Notes under the pieces: model-generated
Databases searched by the model: none
Told to the model about the DNA's origin: nothing
The model's input: the letters and a program-made list of their open reading frames with translations, nothing else
Translations under genes and position numbers: made by a program
From: Elusimicrobiota bacterium
Lineage (GTDB): Bacteria; Elusimicrobiota; Elusimicrobia; UBA1565; UBA9628
NCBI GenBank assembly: GCA_028717865.1
Contig: JAQUMZ010000186.1
Span: 1-5,881 of the forward strand
Reading direction: 5' to 3'
Length of the DNA: 5,881 nt
Shown here: positions 1 through 5,504 of the stretch, piece after piece
How the letters are laid out: each line of letters starts with the position of its first letter
Numbering within the stretch: position 1 is the stretch's first letter

Positions 1-1248
1 AACACCCTTTCCGGTGCCGCCCTGGTCTCTGCGGCGGAGCATTTCGACCGGGAGGTCCGTCCCGTGCTGGAGGCGCCGGCGGGATGCGAGTGCGGCGCGG
101 TCGCGCGGCAGCTGCTCGCCCAGCGCATGCTGGTGCCGGAGGAAACCGACGAGCCGGCCATCCTGCGGCGCCGCTACGCCTCGGGCCGCGCGGATCGCCG
201 CTGCCTGCAGCTGACCGTCCTGCCGACGCTGAGATGCAATTTCCGCTGCGCCTACTGCTTCGAGCCGCACCGCGCCGCCGATCTCGGCCGGGAGCAATTC
301 GACCGGATTCGCGAGCTGGTCGCGCACAAGGCCTCCGAGATCGAGCGCCTCGAGCTGACGTGGTTCGGCGGCGAGCCCATGCTGGCGCACTTGCGCATAA
401 GGGAATGGAGCCGGGAGCTCCTGCGCCTGGCCGAAGCGCGCCGGATCAATTACCGCGCCGGGATGGTGACCAACGGCTATCTCATGGGGCCGGAGCACCT
501 GGAGACCTTGGCGGCGGCGCGGGTCAAGGCCCTGCAGATCACGTTGGACGGCCCCCGTCGGACGCACGATTCGCGGCGGGTTCTGGCGGGCGGCGGGCCG
601 ACCTACGACCGGATTCTGCGCAATCTGGAGGCTTTGCGCGAGTCGCGCCTGCCCGTGCGCGTCGCGCTGCGGGTGAATCTCGACAAGGACAACGCGGCCG
701 GCGTCGAGGAACTGCTCGCGGACCTCAGCGCTCGGCGGCTCAACGAATGGTGCCGGGTCTATTTCGCCCGCGTGGAGCGGCCCACCCGCCATTGCGGCGG
801 CTGTCCATCGAGCCTGTACGACTGCGCCGAGTTCTCGACCAAGCTGGTCGCGCTTTCCGGACTGCTGCTGCGCCAAGGCTTCTCCTGGGACGGCAAGCCG
901 GTCCTGCGCAAGAACTTTTGCGGAGCCGGGCTGCCCAACAGCTTCGTGGTCGACGCCCGCGGCGACCTTTTCCAATGCTGGCATGACGTCGGCCACCGGG
1001 AACTCGCGGTGGGCAGCCTGGACGAGGGCCCGCGGCTCTCCCGGTCGCCTTACGCGAGCCTCTCGCCGTTCGACGATCCGGAATGCCTGGGGTGCGGCGT
1101 GCTGCCCCTGTGCATGGGCGGCTGCCCCTATTACCGGCTCCGGCACCCGGGGCCGGGACGCAGATGCGTGGAACTGCGGTTCAATCTCAAGCGCCATCTG
1201 AGCCTGGCTTTTTCCCGGGAGCTCGGCCGGGAGGCGGCGGCATGCTGA
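1..1248 (+). CDS. Radical SAM/SPASM domain protein, probable peptide maturase (5'-partial)
   Basis: The frame is open from base 1, so the true start lies upstream. The first visible residues, NTLSGAALV, resemble the conserved N-terminal 'NTLSGA' stretch of SPASM maturases, so probably only a short piece is missing; the GTG at 64 is an unlikely start. Numbering from base 1, the CxxxCxxC that binds the SAM [4Fe-4S] cluster is C79/C83/C86 (CNFRCAYC), and a WFGGEP motif at 121-126 matches the GGE SAM-binding motif. The C terminus has a full seven-Cys SPASM pattern: C307-x13-G-x4-C326, then C362-x2-C365-x5-C371-x3-C375 and C389, as expected for two auxiliary Fe-S clusters. A further Cys group (C265, C268, C275) lies in the barrel. 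Family members perform radical chemistry on peptides (thioether formation, epimerisation, other crosslinks) or on sulfatases. The substrate is unknown here. It is the first visible gene of a three-gene operon and overlaps the next gene by 7 bases. Confidence 0.93.
   Translation, partial: NTLSGAALVSAAEHFDREVRPVLEAPAGCECGAVARQLLAQRMLVPEETDEPAILRRRYASGRADRRCLQLTVLPTLRCNFRCAYCFEPHRAADLGREQFDRIRELVAHKASEIERLELTWFGGEPMLAHLRIREWSRELLRLAEARRINYRAGMVTNGYLMGPEHLETLAAARVKALQITLDGPRRTHDSRRVLAGGGPTYDRILRNLEALRESRLPVRVALRVNLDKDNAAGVEELLADLSARRLNEWCRVYFARVERPTRHCGGCPSSLYDCAEFSTKLVALSGLLLRQGFSWDGKPVLRKNFCGAGLPNSFVVDARGDLFQCWHDVGHRELAVGSLDEGPRLSRSPYASLSPFDDPECLGCGVLPLCMGGCPYYRLRHPGPGRRCVELRFNLKRHLSLAFSRELGREAAAC
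1229..1234 (+). promoter_or_regulatory. Shine-Dalgarno site of the HELAH protein gene
   Basis: GGGAGG lies 7 bases before the ATG at 1242, inside the end of the radical SAM gene. This fixes the start at 1242, although the same frame stays open further upstream (an in-frame ATG occurs at 1083). The site supports translational coupling with the upstream gene. Confidence 0.75.
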
Positions 1249-1796
1249 GCTGGGAATGCCGTTCGGCCGGGTCGCGCTCGGACCTGCTCTTCTGGGCCAT
1301 GCGCCGGCGCCTGCTGAACCGGGCCCCCGGGGGCGACGCCGAGTTCCTGGCCCTCGTGCGCCGGGTCTGGGAATCGTCCGCAGCCCTGGCGCCGGGGCGC
1401 GAGGACCATGAGGTCGTCCGCGCGCGAGCGCTGGCCTGGGAGAGCAAGGCGGGATTTCCGCTCATCACCGCGGCCCGCGTCCTGGCCGGCGATTGGAACG
1501 TGGGCGCCTACAGCGTCCGCCAAGGCGGCTGCCTGCACGTGGTCTGCGGCTGCGCGGGGATGGCCGCCTCGGTCCTGAATCATGAGCTGGCGCATTACTA
1601 TCTGAGGCTCTGGCTGCCTCGGCGTTTGGCGGGCTCGGAGTGGGAGGAGCGCCTGGTGCAATTCTTGACCGGCTGGCATCTGGGGGCGCGGGAGCTGGAG
1701 GCGCACCAGCCGGCGCTGGAGCGGGCGCGCGGGGCGCTGGAGCGGGCGCCGTTTTGCCCGCGGGCGTTCTGCGAGACGTGCGAGGCCTTGGCATGA
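1242..1796 (+). CDS. Small Cys-rich putative zinc metallopeptidase (HELAH motif)
   Basis: A protein of 184 residues, with its start set by the GGGAGG site. It carries NHELAHYY, with H114-E115-L116-A117-H118 matching the HExxH motif of zincin peptidases. The following helix-like stretch has E135/E136 about 17-18 residues after H118, in a setting (EExLVQFL) that recalls the third glutamate ligand of ImmA/IrrE-like minimal gluzincins. That similarity is my inference. No signal peptide or membrane segment is seen, so it is probably cytoplasmic. There are three cysteines just before the motif (C97, C102, C104) and three at the C terminus (C172-x4-C177-x2-C180), which could bind a metal or form thiol links. 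Its position between a SPASM enzyme and an exporter-like protein fits a protease that trims the modified product, but it could also be a substrate or scaffold. I do not recognise a named family. Confidence 0.85.
   Translation: MLSWECRSAGSRSDLLFWAMRRRLLNRAPGGDAEFLALVRRVWESSAALAPGREDHEVVRARALAWESKAGFPLITAARVLAGDWNVGAYSVRQGGCLHVVCGCAGMAASVLNHELAHYYLRLWLPRRLAGSEWEERLVQFLTGWHLGARELEAHQPALERARGALERAPFCPRAFCETCEALA
1712..1749 (+). repeat. Two 17-base direct repeats in a 21-base period
   Basis: GGCGCTGGAGCGGGCGC occurs at 1712-1728 and again, identically, at 1733-1749. The period is seven codons and encodes ALERARG followed by ALERAPF. It lies in a predicted helical, Glu/Arg-rich stretch near the C terminus of the HELAH protein and looks like a small in-frame duplication. 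Confidence 0.75.
1782..1785 (+). promoter_or_regulatory. Shine-Dalgarno site of the exporter-like gene
   Basis: GAGG lies 7 bases before the ATG at 1793. With the ATGA stop/start overlap at 1793-1796 it supports this start over the in-frame ATG at 1640, which would lie deep inside the previous gene. Confidence 0.6.
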
Positions 1797-2569
1797 GGCC
1801 GCTTATGCGGGGGGGGACGGCGCCGCTGTTGGCCTGCGTGCTGGCCGCCGCGGGCTGGATAACGGCGCCCTTGTGCTTCCAAAGGTTCCTGGAGGCGGTG
1901 CTCTCGGGCGGCCGCGCCTGGGACCGCGCGGCCCTGGCCTGCGCCGTGGTGGCGGCCACCGCGGGGCTGGAGCTTATGCGCTTCAGGTGGTTCGTCCGGG
2001 CGGCGCCCCGGCCCGGCGCGGGCAACTCCCTGCCGGCGAAGCTGGCCCAACTGCGCATTTGGGCCACGTCCGTGCCCAACGTCGCGACGAACCTGATCGT
2101 ATTTTGCGGAGGCCTGCTTTGCCTGTCGCTGCGCGACCGCCGCTTGGCGCTGGTGGTCTGCGTCTGGGCCGTCGTTTCGTATTACCTGCAGGCGTGGATC
2201 GGCGCGCGCGTGGCTCGCGACGCCCGGGCCTTCCGCCGCGACGGCCTGCGCGAGGAGGAGTCGCTGCGCCTGCAGTCGAGCCTGCTCGGCTGGCAGGTCC
2301 TGGGCGCCTCGGCCAGCTCCGTGCTCAAGATCGGCGGCCAGATACTCATTTGCGCGCTGGCCTTCGGAGCCTTGATCGGGCGCGGCTCCGGCGGACTGTC
2401 GCGGGAACTGCCGGCGGTGCTGACCAACCTGGAGTACGTGGGCATGGTCCTGGGCGGCCTGCAGGCGATGCTTTCGTCCTGCCCGCAGCTGCGCGAGCTC
2501 AAGGTCTACCTGGACGGCGGCGCGGCGCGCGCCGAGGCGCCCGCGCTCCTGGCTAGTCCCGGCGCTTGA
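1793..2569 (+). CDS. Membrane protein resembling an ABC exporter transmembrane domain without ATPase
   Basis: A protein of 258 residues, starting at the ATGA overlap. Hydrophobic segments are seen near residues 10-28, 46-62, 95-113, 118-136, 173-196 and, more weakly, 209-228. The order and spacing recall a type-1 ABC exporter fold: an opening like 'APLCFQRFLEAVLSGG', a charged cytoplasmic stretch at 138-160 between segments 4 and 5, and a closing LRELKVYLDGG like the linker just before the ATPase. The chain ends soon after that linker, with no Walker A, signature or Walker B motif. The part between segments 2 and 3 is only about 30 residues, much shorter than the usual first intracellular domain. 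It could be a half-transporter that uses a separate ATPase, a degenerate exporter, or a membrane partner of the modifying enzyme. The assignment to the ABC fold is inference; the membrane location is much firmer. Confidence 0.82.
   Translation: MRPLMRGGTAPLLACVLAAAGWITAPLCFQRFLEAVLSGGRAWDRAALACAVVAATAGLELMRFRWFVRAAPRPGAGNSLPAKLAQLRIWATSVPNVATNLIVFCGGLLCLSLRDRRLALVVCVWAVVSYYLQAWIGARVARDARAFRRDGLREEESLRLQSSLLGWQVLGASASSVLKIGGQILICALAFGALIGRGSGGLSRELPAVLTNLEYVGMVLGGLQAMLSSCPQLRELKVYLDGGAARAEAPALLASPGA
1809..1816 (+). repeat. Homopolymer of eight G near the gene start
   Basis: Eight consecutive G occupy codons 6-8 of the exporter-like gene, directly after a second in-frame ATG (1805). A gain or loss of one G would end the reading frame, so the tract could be a slippage site or a sequencing weak spot. 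The current length keeps the frame intact. Confidence 0.8.
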
Positions 2570-3884
2570 GCGCCGCGTAGAGCAGGCGGTTGGATATCTT
2601 GAGCTCGGAGAGGGTCCGGCTCTTCTTGTCGTGGTTTTCCGAGAGGTTCCTGCGTATGATCTCGTCGCCGAAGCGCTCCAGGGCCTTGGGCAGGCCGTGG
2701 GCCAGGGCGTAGCGATACCACCCGGCCTCGACGCTCACGCCCTCGGCGGACGGCGCGCCGGGAACCTCCTTGAGATGGCGGCGGACGGTCTCCAGGCTCA
2801 CGCGCCCCTCGGTGCCGGCGCAGAGCAGCGCCACGAATTTCTTGAGCTCGCGCGCGTTGCCCGGCCAGCGATACTCGAGCAGGCAGGCCTTGGCCTCTTG
2901 CGCGAAGGCCAGGCGCTTGCCGCCCCGGGTGAAGAAATCGAGCAGGGGGAGGATGTCGCACCGGCGCTCGGCCAGGGGCTTGAGCGTGACGGTCAGGCCG
3001 TGTATGCGCTGGAAGAAATCGAAACGCAGGCGTCCTTGCGCGATCAGCCGCTGCAGGTCCTCCAGCGTCGCGCTGATGACGCGGAAGTCCGAGGATTCCG
3101 GGGCGTCGGCCCCCACGGGATAGAAGCAGCGTTCCTCGATGGCCTTGAGCAGCTTGGTCTGCATGTTGAGGCTCATGGCTCCGATCTCGTCGAGAAACAG
3201 GGTGCCCCGGTGCGCCTGCAGGAGCTTGCCCTTGCGGCTGTCCGCGGCGCCGGTGAAAGCCCCCTTTCGGTAGCCGAAAAGCTCGGCTTCCAGGAGCTCC
3301 TCGGTGTAGGCCGAGCAGTTGATCGCGACGAAGGGCCCCTCCCGGCGGGAGTGCTCGTGAATGATGCGGCCCAGGCTGGTCTTGCCGGTCCCCGACGGGC
3401 CGAGGAGCATGATCGGCAGGTCCGACGGGGCGTACTTGGCGGCCTCCAGCACGCTGGCGCGGGTCGCGGGGTCCTCGGTGACGAATTGGCGGCTGAAGAC
3501 GTAGCCGGCGTCGAAGCCGGCCCGGTGCTGGCGGTATTTGGCCAGGACCGCCGCGATGTTCGACGCCTCGTTGCCCTTGACGTAGAAATCGCGGCAGCCC
3601 AGGGCGTAGGCCCGGTCGACCGTCTCCTCCGAATCGCAGGAGGACATGACCACCGGATAGACGCCCTTCTTGGCGGCGCGCGGGATGACCTTGAGCCCCG
3701 AAAGCTCGTCGCCGGCGCCGAGGCGCAAGTCCACGAAGCAGAGATCGAATTCGCCGGAGTCCAGGGACTGGAGGGCGGCGGGGAGGTCGCCGGCGAATTC
3801 GACGGCGTGGCGGCTCAGGTGCATGGACATGGTTTTCTGCGTCAGCTTGTCGTCCTCGACGACGAGAATCCTGAGTTTCTCCAT
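2553..3884 (-). CDS. NtrC-family sigma54-dependent response regulator
   Basis: A complete protein of 443 residues. The receiver domain (1-120) has the acidic pair D11/D12, the phosphate-acceptor D52 (CFVDLRL), S81 and K103. The AAA+ domain (about 130-370) has Walker A GPSGTGKT at 162-169, the sigma54-contacting GAFTGA loop at 208-213, Walker B LFLDE at 229-233, arginine fingers R287 and R293 (in LRFDFFQRI), and the WPGNAREL sensor II region at 340-347. The C terminus (about 403-443) is a Fis-type helix-turn-helix. All residues needed for phosphorylation, ATP hydrolysis and sigma54 contact are present, so it should activate sigma54 promoters in the cytoplasm when phosphorylated. No histidine kinase is in the window, so its signal is unknown. 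A GGAGG site 8 bases before ATG supports the start. Its end overlaps the convergent exporter-like gene by 17 bases. Confidence 0.96.
   Translation of the reverse strand: MEKLRILVVEDDKLTQKTMSMHLSRHAVEFAGDLPAALQSLDSGEFDLCFVDLRLGAGDELSGLKVIPRAAKKGVYPVVMSSCDSEETVDRAYALGCRDFYVKGNEASNIAAVLAKYRQHRAGFDAGYVFSRQFVTEDPATRASVLEAAKYAPSDLPIMLLGPSGTGKTSLGRIIHEHSRREGPFVAINCSAYTEELLEAELFGYRKGAFTGAADSRKGKLLQAHRGTLFLDEIGAMSLNMQTKLLKAIEERCFYPVGADAPESSDFRVISATLEDLQRLIAQGRLRFDFFQRIHGLTVTLKPLAERRCDILPLLDFFTRGGKRLAFAQEAKACLLEYRWPGNARELKKFVALLCAGTEGRVSLETVRRHLKEVPGAPSAEGVSVEAGWYRYALAHGLPKALERFGDEIIRRNLSENHDKKSRTLSELKISNRLLYAALKRRD
2560..2575. other. Short stem-loop in the convergent gene overlap
   Basis: CGGCGC-TTGA-GCGCCG forms a 6-bp stem with a 4-base loop that contains the stop codon of the exporter-like gene. 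It is symmetric, so it could act on both converging transcripts, but no T-run follows on either strand; a terminator role is weakly supported. Confidence 0.35.
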
Positions 3885-3892
3885 TTTAGAAG

Positions 3893-3897
3893 CCTCC
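3893..3897 (-). promoter_or_regulatory. Shine-Dalgarno site of the response regulator
   Basis: On the minus strand GGAGG is followed by 8 bases and the ATG at 3884. This is close to ideal and fixes the start. Confidence 0.85.
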
Positions 3898-3915
3898 GGT
3901 GGGCATTGAGAGACT

Positions 3916-3943
3916 ATTATACCGTACTTCGCGGCACCGGAAA
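3916..3943 (-). promoter_or_regulatory. Candidate housekeeping promoter of the response regulator
   Basis: On the minus strand a perfect TATAAT lies at 3921-3916. A TTTCCG sequence at 3943-3938 sits 16 bases upstream and is a weak -35 match (3 of 6). Transcription would begin near 3909, giving a leader of about 25 bases that contains the GGAGG site. It gives the regulator its own promoter rather than relying only on read-through from the gene upstream of it. Confidence 0.6.
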
Positions 3944-3969
3944 GGCGCTTTTCCCGAGCCTAGCGGCTC
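3939..3969 (-). other. Two small stem-loops at the 3' end of the exported protein gene
   Basis: On the minus strand GAGCC-GCTA-GGCTC (3969-3956) overlaps the stop codon and is followed by GGAAA-AGCGCC-TTTCC (3954-3939). Both have 5-bp stems. They could form a transcript end or protect a 3' end, but no clear U-tract follows, so a terminator call is weak. The second hairpin overlaps the -35 region of the response regulator. Confidence 0.3.
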
Positions 3970-5401
3970 AGGCTTGGGGCCACAAGGTGACGGCGTAGAC
4001 CGCGCCGAAGTGGAGCCAGCGGCCCATACGGCCGCGCCAGGTCAGGTCGCGCACCAGGGAAAACGAAGGCGGCGCGCCGGGCGCGGGGGTGAGCGCCGCG
4101 GCGATGGCCTCGTCCTCGGCGAATACCAGGACGCTGTCGCTGTGAACGCGGGCCATGAGCTTGGGCGAGGGATGCATGGGATGCCGGTGGGGCGTGATGG
4201 GATGGCGCTGCTGCAGGCCCATGGCCCGCCAGCGCTCCAGGAGCCGGGCGCTGAAGCCGGAGGCGTTGGCCGAGCGGCCGTCGTGGGCGAGCAATTCTAT
4301 GTCGAGGTCGCTGGTCGGAGTGGCCGCGCCGCGCGCGAAGCTGCCCATGAGCACCACGCCCAGGACGCGGTCGGGCGAGTCGGGCTCCTCGGCCAGGGTC
4401 CGCATGACGGCGCCGCGGAAGGCGGCGACGACCTTCGGAGCCTCGGCGCGCTGGAACTCCTCGGTCGCGCCTTGGTCGCGCGTCTGCGTCAGGGAATCGA
4501 AGAACGAGGCGATGGCCCGCGCGGGCATGACCGAGGCGGCCAGCAGGGCGTCGCGGATGTGCTTGCGCAGGTTGGAGTGGGCCCGGTGCTCGGCGTTGAA
4601 GCCGCTGATGCGGGAGAGGAAGCCCTCGAAAGCCTCGGCCTGGGCGGGGCCCAGGGCCGGGCCCGTGAAGAATTTCGCGTAGGCCCGGCGCGATTCCGCC
4701 AGGACCAGGCCGTCGCGCAGGGCCGAGAAGCCCAGGACGTAGAATATCCCGCTCTGGCCGAAAGAGCGCATGTGGGCGAAAAAGGCGCGCGGCTTATGGA
4801 CCGCGGGCGCTTCCCCTTGGGCGATCAACTCCAGACGCCGGCCGCGGTAGGACGGCCAGAGCTCGCGCATGTGCGTGACCGTGTACCAATGGTAGTTCTG
4901 GCCGAGGAGCCGGGAGTAGCGATAGCGGTCCTTGAGGCCTTCCCACGCGCCCGTCCGGATCCGATAGGGCCGTCCGGAATCCGAGGGCGCCGGGTCCGCA
5001 ACGGCGCCGGGGGCGGCCGCGCCGAAGCCGGGCTCGAAAATCCGGTCGGAGGCCCCTTTCGCCGCCTCGGCCGGAAGCTCCGCCGGCGCGTTATTGATTT
5101 CCGCGGCCAGCGCGGCGCAGGCCTCCAGGCGTTGCGGCGAGAGCGCGGCCGCGGGGACGGCGCCGCGGGTCGCGGGCGCGACCGCGATCGCGGCGTTGGG
5201 GAGCAGCCCGGCCGCGAGGAGGTCGGGCGGCCGCAGGCTCGCGCCGAATCCTTGAGCGCCGAAGGGCTCCGCGGGCAAGGCGGGAACCCTGCCCGCGGTC
5301 CGGTTGGGGGCGGCGGCGTGGGCCGGGGCGGCGGCCGCGAGGACGAATAAAAAGGCCGCCGTGGCCAAGGCAACTCGGCGGTCTGTCGGCATCGACTCCA
5401 T
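3968..5401 (-). CDS. Exported protein with a C-terminal nucleotidyltransferase-fold signature
   Basis: A protein of 477 residues from the ATG at 5401. Residues 1-29 form a Sec signal peptide: basic n-region (DRR), hydrophobic core ALATAAFLFVLAAAA, and a likely cut at AHA|AA after residue 29. A longer open frame reaches 5467 but would put 22 unsuitable residues ahead of it; ATG 5392 is also possible. No strong Shine-Dalgarno is seen. Residues about 30-145 are Ala/Pro/Gly-rich and probably a flexible linker. The rest looks folded, and residues 353-367 read GSFARG...SDLD, an exact GS-x10-D-x-D signature of the MNT/pol-beta-like nucleotidyltransferase fold (S354, D365, D367). A His group (H400, H405, H407, H410) follows. 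The third acidic residue could be D422 (HSDSVLVF). Substrate and function are unknown. A nucleotidyltransferase outside the cytoplasm is odd because ATP is scarce there. It lies 83 bases upstream of the response regulator, in the same direction. Confidence 0.9.
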   Translation of the reverse strand: MESMPTDRRVALATAAFLFVLAAAAPAHAAAPNRTAGRVPALPAEPFGAQGFGASLRPPDLLAAGLLPNAAIAVAPATRGAVPAAALSPQRLEACAALAAEINNAPAELPAEAAKGASDRIFEPGFGAAAPGAVADPAPSDSGRPYRIRTGAWEGLKDRYRYSRLLGQNYHWYTVTHMRELWPSYRGRRLELIAQGEAPAVHKPRAFFAHMRSFGQSGIFYVLGFSALRDGLVLAESRRAYAKFFTGPALGPAQAEAFEGFLSRISGFNAEHRAHSNLRKHIRDALLAASVMPARAIASFFDSLTQTRDQGATEEFQRAEAPKVVAAFRGAVMRTLAEEPDSPDRVLGVVLMGSFARGAATPTSDLDIELLAHDGRSANASGFSARLLERWRAMGLQQRHPITPHRHPMHPSPKLMARVHSDSVLVFAEDEAIAAALTPAPGAPPSFSLVRDLTWRGRMGRWLHFGAVYAVTLWPQA

Positions 5402-5413
5402 TTTAACGCGCCC

Positions 5414-5441
5414 GGCCGGCCGCGGCCACGGCCAAAAGGCC
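5414..5441. repeat. Cluster of five GGCC palindromes in the divergent intergenic region
   Basis: GGCC occurs at 5414, 5418, 5424, 5430 and 5438, including GGCCAAAAGGCC at 5430-5441. Each unit is self-complementary, so RNA from the minus strand would be strongly structured just before the start of the exported protein. It could also be a protein-binding region, or simply reflect high GC. Confidence 0.5.
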
Positions 5442-5458
5442 CACCCCGCGCCTGAATT

Positions 5459-5474
5459 TGGGCCCATGTTTGCA
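5459..5474 (+). promoter_or_regulatory. Candidate sigma54 (-24/-12) promoter
   Basis: TGGGCCC-ATGT-TTGCA fits the sigma54 layout TGGCACG-N4-TTGCA: the GG at 5460-5461 and GC at 5472-5473 have the exact 12-base offset, and TGG and TTGCA are perfect, while the bases between are a poorer match. Transcription would start near 5485, about 20 bases before the GTG at 5505. A sigma54 activator is encoded in the same window. Confidence 0.5.
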
Positions 5475-5498
5475 TTCGCGGCGCGAGCGGTATATACT
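5470..5498 (+). promoter_or_regulatory. Alternative sigma70-type promoter overlapping the -12 element
   Basis: TTGCAT (5470-5475), a 17-base gap and TATACT (5493-5498) form a fair sigma70 promoter. It would start transcription near 5505, exactly at the GTG, giving a leaderless mRNA. It competes with the sigma54 reading of the same bases. Confidence 0.3.
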
Positions 5499-5504
5499 GG
5501 AGCC

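Noticed and set aside
1465..2079. Minus-strand open frame of 204 codons across the cassette
   Set aside because: Pro/Ala/Arg-rich translation with no motif, opposite two overlapping + strand genes with good ribosome sites.
2631..3998. A 455-codon open frame on the + strand
   Set aside because: It is antisense to the response regulator, whose motifs are complete. The product is a low-complexity Ala/Gly/Leu/Glu-rich sequence without recognisable motifs, as expected from the opposite strand of a GC-rich gene.
3899..5350. A 483-codon open frame on the + strand
   Set aside because: It is antisense to the exported nucleotidyltransferase-like gene and is Gly/Arg/Ala-rich. The minus-strand gene has a signal peptide and catalytic motif, so this is a shadow.
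5335..5375. Terminator-like GGCC-ACGGC-GGCC followed by five T on the minus strand
   Set aside because: The stem is only 4 bp and the T-run is the Phe codons of the signal peptide. I cannot support attenuation from this.
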